Below are positions 1-7,006 of a stretch of 21,738 bases of DNA, piece after piece. Where the stretch lies: positions 1-21,738 of the forward strand of contig JAFRZC010000026.1 in the NCBI GenBank assembly GCA_017442765.1, in the 5' to 3' direction. Each line of letters opens with the position of its first letter. Positions within the stretch are counted from its first letter, which is position 1. The notes under the pieces were generated by a model that was not told the DNA's origin, did not search any database, and was given only the letters and a program-made list of their open reading frames with translations. The translations under genes and the position numbers were made by a program. Source of the stretch: Prevotella sp. Lineage in GTDB: Bacteria; Bacteroidota; Bacteroidia; Bacteroidales; Bacteroidaceae.

Positions 1-1
1 A

Positions 2-115
2 AAACATCTAAAGGACAAGGACATAGATGAAATCACGGCAAAAATAAATACAAGACCAAGAAAGAAACTCAATTTTTCAACTCCAATTGAGGAGTTTTTA
101 AATTACTTGTTGTAA
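2..115 (+). pseudogene. 3' end of an IS30-family transposase (partial, runs off the left edge)
   Basis: An open frame enters from the left edge and stops at 113-115, giving 37 residues. They include INTRPRKKLNF followed by STPIEEF. This matches the usual C-terminus of IS30-family transposases (INNRPRKxLNWxxPxEVF), the part after the DDE catalytic core. The core itself lies outside the window, so whether the element is intact cannot be judged. Directly downstream is a sequence of the kind seen at IS4351-like ends. The family call is recognition from motif memory and is fairly secure; the copy could be complete or a remnant. Confidence 0.75.
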
Positions 116-120
116 ATTTG
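113..120 (+). promoter_or_regulatory. Possible outward-facing -7 element in the IS end
   Basis: TAAATTTG fits the Bacteroidetes -7 consensus TAnnTTTG and overlaps the transposase stop codon. No convincing TTTG -33 element lies 19-21 bases upstream. If active, it would read toward the thioredoxin gene at 257, which has no better promoter in 121-256 that I can see. Confidence 0.3.
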
Positions 121-141
121 CACTTGCTTGTTGAATTCGCA
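116..141. repeat. Probable terminal sequence (right end) of the IS30-family element
   Basis: The bases just after the transposase stop contain TTTGCACTTG, then TTGAATTCGC, which resembles the termini of IS4351-like IS30 elements of Bacteroidetes. The exact outer boundary and target duplication cannot be set because the other end is outside the window. A 6-base inverted repeat (143-148 with 152-157) follows immediately and may mark host DNA. Confidence 0.45.
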
Positions 142-256
142 GACTGTTAAAAACAGTAAAAGAATTAAAACTTGTCTGAACAAACGATGACAAAACGTCT
201 CTTTCGCAGTATTATCATTAGTAAAAAAGAAAAAAGTATATGAAAAACTGAAGCAT

Positions 257-2542
257 ATGAAAAAAGCAATTGTATTGGTGTGTGCCATGTTGCTTGCAGT
301 AACTGGCATCACGGCTAAAAACTACAAAATCACAGGTCGGCTAAAAGGCGACGTAGAGGGTAAAACCATCTATTTGTGCAAGAGCGGTACCGACGAGGAG
401 ATAAAGTATCGTCCGCAGGCTATCGACTCTACCGTCATCCGCAACGGACAGTTTGCATTCAAGGGCAAGCTCGCTGAGCCCAGTTTGCTGCTACTGAAGT
501 ATTTCCCCAACGACAACCGTGGCGACTCGGAGAACGGACGCATTGCCATGCGCCCCGTGCTACCGCTGTTTATGGGCAACGAGAAAGTGAGCATCGAGGC
601 CAATGTGGACGATTGGCAGGATGACTTCATGACGGCCGTATACGACACCTACGACTATAAGGGCACGCAGATCAGCGGCTCCGTGCTGAACGACCTGTAC
701 CGCGAGTACAAGCAGGGACGCACCGACTATACCGAGCGCAGAATGCGCCTGAGCGAAGCCTTCAACAAGGAGTACTACGACAAGAACAGCGTGACGCCTG
801 TGGCCTACGTGGTGAAAGAACTGGCACGACAGGACTCTGCCAAGGCCGCAACTAGCGCATTCTTGAAGGATTTCATCATGCGCAACAGCGACAACCAGGC
901 CGGCGTGGTGGCACTCGACGAGTCGCTCAGCCAGTTTGACAACCCCACCATCGAGAGCCTTGTGGCAGCCATCAGCGACAAGATGAAGGCCACCACTCAG
1001 GGACAAACCATGCTGGAGCATGCCAACGTGATTAAGCGCACGGCCCAGGGAGCCCCGTTTGCCGACGTGACGCTGATGGACGCCGACGGTCGCGACCACC
1101 AGTTGTCGGAGTATCTGGGCAAGGGCAACTACACGTTGCTGGAGTTCTGGGCATCGTGGTGCGGTCCCTGCCGTGGCTCTATTCCCCACCTGAAGCAGCT
1201 CTATGGTCTGTATCATCCCCAGGGATTCGACATCGTGAGCGTGTCGATGGACACCGACAACAAGGCCTGGCACAAGGCTCTGGGCGAGGAGCAGATGAAG
1301 TGGACGCAGCTGATTTGCAAAGACGGCTTCGGCCAGGTGGCCAAGACCTACAACTTCAACGGCATCCCCTACTGTGTGCTCATCGGTCCGAAGGGCGAGA
1401 TTGTGGAGACCAACTGCCGCGACGCACGCCTGGACCGACAGATGGTAAACCTCTATGGCAACAAGCTGGAGACCTTCCACCTGACTGCCCAACTCGCTGA
1501 ACTGACCGACAGCGTGATCATCATGCCCATGTATTTTGGTGACTGGCAGCGCAACGGTTTCCAGAAATATGCGCTCAAGGACGGCAAACTGGACATCACA
1601 CTGCCACTTGACAAGCCACAGAATCTGGTATTAATGCGCCCGGGCGATCATTATCACACGGTGAGCATTCCAGCCCTGGCAGGCGAGTTTGCCAACCTGA
1701 CCGGCAGCTTTGCCGATATGAAAATCAGCGGCTCTAACTTCTACGAGCAGTATGCCCCTGTTGGCGAGAGACTGAACATGTATCAAGCCAAAATGTCGGA
1801 CGACCGAGATGCCTACGAAAAAGAATATGAAAAACTGGCAAAGAACGAGAAGAAAAACCGCAAACAAATGGATGCCAACAAAGCCGCTTACATTGAATCG
1901 CAGGAGAAGTTGTATGCAGAGATGAAGAAAGAGATGGCCGAGTACATCAAGAGCCATCCGCGCGATGAGGTAAGTGCCACCCTGCTGCAGGTTGTTGAGA
2001 CAGACAGTTTGGAGTCAGTAGTCAAAAACTTAAACTACTACGTCAAAAATGGCCGCATGAAACCGGTTATTGATGCCATGCTGAAAAACGCCGAGAACGA
2101 ACGCCTGGCCAAGGAAGCCAAAGAGGCCATTAAGCCCGGCGTTGTGGCTCCTGACTTTACGCTCGACGACATCAACGGCAAGCCGTTCACCTTGTCTTCT
2201 TTGCGTGGTAAATACGTGGTGCTCGACTTCTGGGGCTCGTGGTGCGGCTGGTGCATCAAAGGCATGCCCGACATGAAGAAGTACTACGAGAAATACCGTG
2301 GCAAGTTTGAGATTGTGGGTGTTGACTGCAGCGACACCCTGGAGAAATGGAAGAAGGCCGTAGCAGACAACCAGCTGCCCTGGCTGCACGTCTACAACAA
2401 GGCTGCCGACGGTACTCCCGAGAAATATGCCGTAGAGGGCTATCCCACCAAGATCATCATCAATCCCGACGGCACCATCAACAAGATTATTGTGGGCGAG
2501 AGCCAGGAATTCTATAAATACCTGGATGAGCTGTTGAAGTAA
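257..2542 (+). CDS. Exported tandem thioredoxin-fold (TlpA-like) protein with DUF4369-type domains
   Basis: This 761-residue protein starts with a signal peptide (MKKAIVLVCAMLLAVTGITA), so it acts in the periplasm or at a membrane surface. It looks duplicated. A DUF4369-like beta domain (about 23-120) and linker lead to a thioredoxin domain with W301-C-G-P-C305. A second beta domain (about 415-475), a Lys/Glu-rich probable coiled coil (about 510-570) and a second thioredoxin domain with W662-C-G-W-C666 follow. The family (TlpA/AhpC-TSA-like, common in Bacteroidetes) reduces or isomerises disulfides in exported proteins; the substrate here is unknown. Having both CXXC sites is less common than a single C-terminal domain. 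The ATG at 257 is chosen because the signal peptide begins there. It stands alone, between the IS end and a strong terminator. Confidence 0.85.
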   Translation: MKKAIVLVCAMLLAVTGITAKNYKITGRLKGDVEGKTIYLCKSGTDEEIKYRPQAIDSTVIRNGQFAFKGKLAEPSLLLLKYFPNDNRGDSENGRIAMRPVLPLFMGNEKVSIEANVDDWQDDFMTAVYDTYDYKGTQISGSVLNDLYREYKQGRTDYTERRMRLSEAFNKEYYDKNSVTPVAYVVKELARQDSAKAATSAFLKDFIMRNSDNQAGVVALDESLSQFDNPTIESLVAAISDKMKATTQGQTMLEHANVIKRTAQGAPFADVTLMDADGRDHQLSEYLGKGNYTLLEFWASWCGPCRGSIPHLKQLYGLYHPQGFDIVSVSMDTDNKAWHKALGEEQMKWTQLICKDGFGQVAKTYNFNGIPYCVLIGPKGEIVETNCRDARLDRQMVNLYGNKLETFHLTAQLAELTDSVIIMPMYFGDWQRNGFQKYALKDGKLDITLPLDKPQNLVLMRPGDHYHTVSIPALAGEFANLTGSFADMKISGSNFYEQYAPVGERLNMYQAKMSDDRDAYEKEYEKLAKNEKKNRKQMDANKAAYIESQEKLYAEMKKEMAEYIKSHPRDEVSATLLQVVETDSLESVVKNLNYYVKNGRMKPVIDAMLKNAENERLAKEAKEAIKPGVVAPDFTLDDINGKPFTLSSLRGKYVVLDFWGSWCGWCIKGMPDMKKYYEKYRGKFEIVGVDCSDTLEKWKKAVADNQLPWLHVYNKAADGTPEKYAVEGYPTKIIINPDGTINKIIVGESQEFYKYLDELLK

Positions 2543-2596
2543 AAAGGACCATCCGCAAACATTCCATCAGGAAAGGCCAGCTGGGCCTGAAATATC

Positions 2597-2634
2597 ACAC
2601 AGGCAGGGACAGACTCCCTGCCTGTGTTTTTGTT
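2597..2634 (+). terminator. Intrinsic terminator after the thioredoxin gene
   Basis: A perfect 13-base inverted repeat (2597-2609 with 2615-2627, loop CAGAC) is followed by TTTTGTT. It ends the transcript of the tandem thioredoxin gene and isolates it from the metal-receptor operon. Confidence 0.92.
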
Positions 2635-2728
2635 AGCAAGGCAGGCTGGGATTTGAGATTCAGCCTTCTGAATATAAGCATTTGCAATGCCCACTCTCTG
2701 TGAGTGTCGTATAAATTATTGTCTTAAA

Positions 2729-2761
2729 TTTGCGAACATCCAAAAACTTTTTGTACCTTTG
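2729..2761 (+). promoter_or_regulatory. Bacteroidetes-type promoter of the metal-receptor operon
   Basis: TTTG (2729-2732), a 21-base spacer and TACCTTTG (2754-2761) match TTTG-N19-21-TAnnTTTG. The predicted start lies near 2768, leaving about 24 bases before the ATG at 2792. A short inverted repeat CACTC-tctgt-GAGTG (2692-2706) upstream could be an operator, but no known binding motif is recognised in it. Confidence 0.8.
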
Positions 2762-2791
2762 CAGCCGATAAACCAACACTGATTCCATTTC

Positions 2792-3145
2792 ATGGGTAAC
2801 GTAAACAAGAGAAGGACATTTGCGTCGAGAGTGCTGCTGGCAGTATTCTTGCCGATGCTTCTTACGTCGTTTTTCCATATCCATGAGGTTCAGACAAGCC
2901 ATGAGAACGAGTGCGCACAATGCGTGAACCACCAGCCACACTCCGGCCACTTTACCACCACGCACATGGGAGTTCACGACTGCGTGATCTGCCAGATGTG
3001 CCATCTGCCGTATGTGGCAGCCACCGTTCTCACCACCACATTCATTCTCACCCCTACCCTATGCGTTCTGACCGCCCGCCGATATGTGCTGACAGCAGGA
3101 CACATAGCTTATAAATCTACACGCGCGCCACCATTTGTTTTGTAA
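2792..3145 (+). CDS. Small His/Cys-rich membrane protein encoded before a metal-type TonB receptor
   Basis: The 117-residue product has an N-terminal hydrophobic segment (about 12-29), a polar loop of about 50 residues, and a second hydrophobic segment (about 71-92). The loop is packed with possible metal ligands: HIHE, CAQC, several spaced histidines (HQPHSGH, HMGVH) and CVICQMC. Similar short proteins are common in Bacteroidales next to TonB receptors and are annotated only as domains of unknown function; I do not know a proven role. Its position 47 bases before a receptor with a His-rich loop, under one promoter, suggests a part in metal (perhaps zinc) sensing, binding or trafficking. The function is inferred from composition and context only. 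Confidence 0.75.
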   Translation: MGNVNKRRTFASRVLLAVFLPMLLTSFFHIHEVQTSHENECAQCVNHQPHSGHFTTTHMGVHDCVICQMCHLPYVAATVLTTTFILTPTLCVLTARRYVLTAGHIAYKSTRAPPFVL

Positions 3146-3192
3146 CTTTTCTTTTTTTCCGAACTCATTCTCACATAAAAGTAAGCTACAAA

Positions 3193-5349
3193 ATGAATAA
3201 AACATATATTCTTTTGCTGCTCACCGCCACATTATGGCTGGGAGCGGCACATCGTGCATATGCACAAATGGACACCATCATCAGCAGTAAGCACCACCAC
3301 GTGCTGAACGAAGTAGTAGTAACAGGCTTGACGGGCGACGCCAAACAGAAAGACTTCCCCATTCCCGTCAACATCTTGAGCCAGCGCGAGCTGCAAGTGA
3401 TATCTTCGACGAATATCATCGATGCTATCTCGCGGCAGCCGGGCGTTTCGCAAATTACTACCGGCAGCGGCATATCAAAACCTGTTATCCGCGGACTGGG
3501 CTACAACCGTATTGTCACCATCAACGACGGCATCCGACAGGAGGGACAGCAATGGGGCGACGAGCACGGCATAGAGATCGACGGACTGAGCGTTGGGCGT
3601 GTGGAAGTGATTAAAGGTCCGGCCAGCCTGCTCTACGGATCTGACGCGATGGCGGGCGTAGTGATTTTCCATCCCGAACCGATCTTGCCAGCAGGCAAGA
3701 TGAGCGCATCGGTAACCAGCGAGTATCAGACCAATAACGGACTGTTCGACTACTCGGTAAACTTTGCCGGCAACAAGAACGATTTTGTGTGGAACTGGCG
3801 ATATACCGACAAGATGGCCCACTCGTATAAAAACAAGCTGGACGGTTATGTGCCCAACACTCAGTTTGCCGAACGGGCCGTGACGGGACTGCTGGGACTG
3901 AACAAGACTTGGGGCCACTCGTACCTGCGAATGGGTTACTACAACGTGACGCCCAGTATTATTGAGGCTCATGAACACCACCACGACCACGACGGCGATG
4001 ATGATGATGACGATGAGCATCATCATGACGGCGACGAGAATCATGACCATGAGCACGAACATGAGCATGAGGCCTTCGACGGCAAAAGCTACCATCACGG
4101 CATTCCCTATCAGGAAGTATACCATTACAAGGCCGTGCTCGACAATCTTTTCTATGTGGGCGATGGAAGCATGAAGGTGCTGCTGGGCTATCAGCAAAAC
4201 CAGCGCAAGGAATTTGAGGAAGAAGACGAGATGGGTCTCTACTTCAAGCTGCACACCCTGAACTACGACCTGCACTACCACCTGCCCGAGCTGAGCGGAT
4301 GGAAGCTGATGGCGGGACTTAACGGTATGTACCAGAAGTCGGAGAACCTGGGAGAGGAATATCTTATTCCCGCCTATAACCTGTTCGACATCGGAGCGTT
4401 TGCAACTGCCGGCACAGAAATCGGCAAGTGGAACATCACCGGCGGCCTGCGGCTCGACAACCGTCATCTGCACAGTTTTGCGCTGGCAGGACAGTTCGAC
4501 CGCTTCACCCGCAACTTCACCGGATTCTCTGGGAGCGCCGGTGCCGTTTACCACATGATGGACGACATGCACCTGCGCATGAATCTCTCCAAAGGATTCC
4601 GCGCTCCCAACCTGAGCGAACTGGCTTCGAATGGCGGACATGGCGGCACCCAGCATTACGAGGTGGGCAACAGCGAGCTGAAAGCTGAGCACAGCTGGCA
4701 GATAGACGCCGGATGGGACTACACCAACGACTACCTCTCGGCACAAGTGGCCCTGTTTGTCAACCTTATCGACAACTATATCTTCGCCCAGCAGAATGGC
4801 GACAAGATGAAGGACGGACTGCCCGAGTTTAAATATGTGCAGGGCGACGCACGTCTGTGGGGCGGCGAGGCCAGTCTCGACATCCACCCCATAGACCAGT
4901 TGCACTTCCTCAACACCTTCTGTTATGTGAATGCCGTGCAACTGCATCAGCCTGCCGACAGCAAGTATCTGCCCATGACCCCCGCTCCGCGCTGGACTTC
5001 GGAACTGCGCTACGACTTTTTCCGCCAGGGGAAAACGTTCAGCAACACATTTGTGAAGATAGGCCTCAACTGCAACTTCCGTCAGAACCACTATCACGCC
5101 GCCTATGGCACGGAGACAGCCACACCGGCCTACACCTTATTAAATATGGCGGCCGGCACGGACATTTGCAAGAGAGGGCGCAAACTCTTCTCGCTCTTCC
5201 TCACCGCCGAGAACCTGACCAATAAGGCATACCAGAGTCATCTGAGCCGCATGAAGAATTTGCCCATCGAACGCGAGGACGGCGGACAAGGCTTCTACAA
5301 CATGGGAAGAAACATCGGAGTGAAAGTCATGATTCCTATTACATTCTAA
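3193..5349 (+). CDS. TonB-dependent outer-membrane receptor with His/Asp/Glu-rich loop (ZnuD-like)
   Basis: This 718-residue protein has a signal peptide (about 1-25), a TonB-box-like NEVVVTG, a plug domain (about 40-150, with RGLGYNRIVTINDGIRQEGQQWG and VIKGPASLLYGSDAMAGVV) and a beta-barrel that ends in ...MIPITF, with the usual terminal aromatic. Residues 260-293 form an acidic loop with 13 histidines interspersed with Asp and Glu, and a further HHH lies near residue 36. Such loops are typical of receptors for zinc and related divalent metals, such as the ZnuD family. It lacks the N-terminal carboxypeptidase-like domain of SusC-type receptors, which argues against a glycan role. It probably captures metal at the cell surface using TonB energy. 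The metal cannot be told from sequence. Confidence 0.88.
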   Translation: MNKTYILLLLTATLWLGAAHRAYAQMDTIISSKHHHVLNEVVVTGLTGDAKQKDFPIPVNILSQRELQVISSTNIIDAISRQPGVSQITTGSGISKPVIRGLGYNRIVTINDGIRQEGQQWGDEHGIEIDGLSVGRVEVIKGPASLLYGSDAMAGVVIFHPEPILPAGKMSASVTSEYQTNNGLFDYSVNFAGNKNDFVWNWRYTDKMAHSYKNKLDGYVPNTQFAERAVTGLLGLNKTWGHSYLRMGYYNVTPSIIEAHEHHHDHDGDDDDDDEHHHDGDENHDHEHEHEHEAFDGKSYHHGIPYQEVYHYKAVLDNLFYVGDGSMKVLLGYQQNQRKEFEEEDEMGLYFKLHTLNYDLHYHLPELSGWKLMAGLNGMYQKSENLGEEYLIPAYNLFDIGAFATAGTEIGKWNITGGLRLDNRHLHSFALAGQFDRFTRNFTGFSGSAGAVYHMMDDMHLRMNLSKGFRAPNLSELASNGGHGGTQHYEVGNSELKAEHSWQIDAGWDYTNDYLSAQVALFVNLIDNYIFAQQNGDKMKDGLPEFKYVQGDARLWGGEASLDIHPIDQLHFLNTFCYVNAVQLHQPADSKYLPMTPAPRWTSELRYDFFRQGKTFSNTFVKIGLNCNFRQNHYHAAYGTETATPAYTLLNMAAGTDICKRGRKLFSLFLTAENLTNKAYQSHLSRMKNLPIEREDGGQGFYNMGRNIGVKVMIPITF

Positions 5350-5367
5350 GCTTAAACAAAAATCGTT

Positions 5368-6711
5368 ATGAAAACCTGCATTCTCACCACATTGATCTCG
5401 CTGCTGACGCTCGGTAACGTGGCGGCCGACAACTGGCAACTCTCCGTTTCAGCCAACAACCGCTATCTGCAACATGCCGACGGCAGACCGTTTTTCTGGC
5501 TGGGCGACACGGGATGGCTGCTGCCTCACAAGCTCAACCGGAAAGACATCTGCCTGTATCTGGACGATTGCCGGCAGAACGGGTTCAATGTGGTGCAGGT
5601 GCAGGTCATCAAGGGCGACGGCGTCCGCCCCAACTGGCGCAAAATGGATTTCATTGTTCGTGAGGCACGCCAGCGTGGCATCTATATTGCGATGGTTGCC
5701 GTGTGGGGATCAGTAGTGAAAGGCGGCAAGATGAATGCCTCGCAGGCTGCCGAATACGGGCGGTTTCTGGTTCAGCGCTACGGCAAATACCCGAACATTA
5801 TTTGGCTGATGGGCGGCGACATCGAGGGCAATGTGCACCCTGATGTATGGGATTCGTTGGCAACCAACATCAAGCGCATCGACCACACCCATCTGATGAC
5901 TTATCATCCGCGTGGCCGCACCTTCTCTGCCAAATGGTTCAATAACCGCAAGTGGCTGGACTTTAACATGTTCCAGAGCGGCCATCGCCGCCACGACCAA
6001 CGTGGACGGGACAAGTACTACCCCATTCCCGACGGTACCGAAGAAGACAACTACCAATATGTGGACTCGTGCTTGAGATACCGCCCCTTGCGCCCCGTGC
6101 TGGACGGCGAGCCTTCGTATGAAAATATTCCGCAAGGATTGCACGACACAAAAGAGCCCAAATGGCAGGCGGCTGACGTCAGGCGTTATGCCTACTGGTC
6201 GGTATTTGCCGGCTCGTGCGGTCATACTTACGGCAATAATGAGATCATGCAGTTTGTGGGCGATACTGAGACGGAGGGCGCCTACGGAGCTGACGGCACG
6301 CAAAAATCCTGGCGGCAGGCCTTGCAAGACCCGGGGCGACGGCAGATGAAGCATCTCAAACGCCTTATGGAGCTATTCCCCTTAGAAGAGATACGGCCTG
6401 CCCAGCAACTCATTATGAACAACGGTAAGGGTCATGAGCGGGTGGCCGCCTGCCGTGGAAACCGCTTCGCGCTCATCTACAACTATTGCAACCTGGACTA
6501 TATGGTGGACTTTAGCCAGTTCGACTGTCAGCAGTTGAGCATTTACACCATGAACCCGGTCACGGGTGTTTTCAACTATTTCGGCAATGTGAGCAACATC
6601 CCCATGAGCATGCTGAGCGAGGCAGAGAACGGAAAAACAGACGATGAGGTCATCATCGTGATTGATGCCAGCGCAAAAGAGATGCGCGAGAGACTTCCGA
6701 TTGCAAAATAA
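5368..6711 (+). CDS. Exported DUF4038-type glycoside hydrolase (GH140-like)
   Basis: The 447-residue protein has a signal peptide (about 1-20), then a TIM-barrel DUF4038 domain beginning NRYLQHADGRPFFWLGDTGW. The family's conserved segments are present: LMGGDIEG (Asp151) and LDGEPSYENIP (Glu248). These are the likely catalytic acid/base and nucleophile region in the GH140 group, which includes pectin apiosidases. Residues from about 355 to 440 fit the small C-terminal beta domain often named a collagen-binding-like domain. Substrate cannot be assigned from sequence; other DUF4038 proteins act on different glycans. Its start lies only 18 bases after the TonB receptor stop, so it may be co-transcribed, although metal uptake and glycan cleavage have no obvious link. 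Confidence 0.8.
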   Translation: MKTCILTTLISLLTLGNVAADNWQLSVSANNRYLQHADGRPFFWLGDTGWLLPHKLNRKDICLYLDDCRQNGFNVVQVQVIKGDGVRPNWRKMDFIVREARQRGIYIAMVAVWGSVVKGGKMNASQAAEYGRFLVQRYGKYPNIIWLMGGDIEGNVHPDVWDSLATNIKRIDHTHLMTYHPRGRTFSAKWFNNRKWLDFNMFQSGHRRHDQRGRDKYYPIPDGTEEDNYQYVDSCLRYRPLRPVLDGEPSYENIPQGLHDTKEPKWQAADVRRYAYWSVFAGSCGHTYGNNEIMQFVGDTETEGAYGADGTQKSWRQALQDPGRRQMKHLKRLMELFPLEEIRPAQQLIMNNGKGHERVAACRGNRFALIYNYCNLDYMVDFSQFDCQQLSIYTMNPVTGVFNYFGNVSNIPMSMLSEAENGKTDDEVIIVIDASAKEMRERLPIAK

Positions 6712-6732
6712 CGCTAAAAACACAGCAGCTTA

Positions 6733-6764
6733 TTTGGTGATTACATGAAAATTGTATAAATTTG
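6733..6764 (+). promoter_or_regulatory. Promoter of the tryptophanase leader and gene
   Basis: TTTG (6733-6736), a 20-base spacer and TAAATTTG (6757-6764) are an exact match to the Bacteroidetes consensus. Transcription should begin near 6771, about 235 bases before the tryptophanase ATG. No other TAnnTTTG element is seen between 6770 and 7006. Confidence 0.8.
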
Positions 6765-6797
6765 CAACGTACAAAACACCAACCATTTACCTTATCT

Positions 6798-6869
6798 ATG
6801 TTAAACACCAAAGCAATGATTTCACACAAGTTCATCAATATCAAGGAACTTGATCATTTTACACGCTAA
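6798..6869 (+). CDS. Candidate 23-codon leader peptide upstream of tryptophanase
   Basis: An ATG about 27 bases after the predicted transcript start opens a 23-codon frame ending in TAA at 6867-6869. The peptide is Lys/His/Ile-rich and has no Trp. Residues K11-F12-I13-N14-I15 fall at the positions of K11-W12-F13-N14-I15 in E. coli TnaC (24 residues), and both have Arg at 23. The residues that TnaC needs to sense tryptophan (W12, D16, P24) are F12, K16 and stop here, so a standard TnaC mechanism is not supported. It may be a diverged leader peptide or a chance ORF. Its place at the head of a long leader and before a terminator-like hairpin is the main argument for it. Confidence 0.4.
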   Translation: MLNTKAMISHKFINIKELDHFTR

Positions 6870-6878
6870 GCTTCTGAT

Positions 6879-6901
6879 GCACAGGTGAGAATCTGTGTTT
6901 T
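6879..6901 (+). terminator. tnaA: Terminator-like or pause hairpin in the tryptophanase leader
   Basis: GCACAGGT (6879-6886) pairs with ATCTGTGT (6891-6898) around a GAGA tetraloop, using six Watson-Crick and two G-U pairs, and is followed by TTT then C. It starts nine bases after the leader ORF stop codon. It is weaker than the other terminators here and has a short U tract, so it could be an attenuator, a pause site or part of a folded leader. Confidence 0.4.
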
Positions 6902-7006
6902 CGTCAACGTATTGAGCAAGAACAGAATGTGTCTTCTTCGCTTCAATACTTCATCAACCGTCAACTATTATTTTACAACAAACAAACAAAAAGAAATAGA
7001 ATTATT

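Noticed and set aside
143..157. Hairpin ACTGTT-AAA-AACAGT as an IS terminator
   Set aside because: Only 6 base pairs, AT-rich and not followed by a T tract on either strand.
560..1492. 310-codon open frame on the minus strand
   Set aside because: Antisense to the tandem thioredoxin gene, no family resemblance, explained by the codon bias of the real gene.
3475..5097. 540-codon open frame on the minus strand
   Set aside because: It lies wholly antisense to the TonB receptor gene. Its composition (Val, His and Leu runs opposite Asp/His codons) is that of a shadow frame and it has no recognisable domain.
6929..7006. Upstream ATG of tryptophanase adding 26 residues
   Set aside because: The added residues (Asn, Arg and Lys-rich) are unlike any tryptophanase start, while the ATG at 7007 gives the family's usual length.
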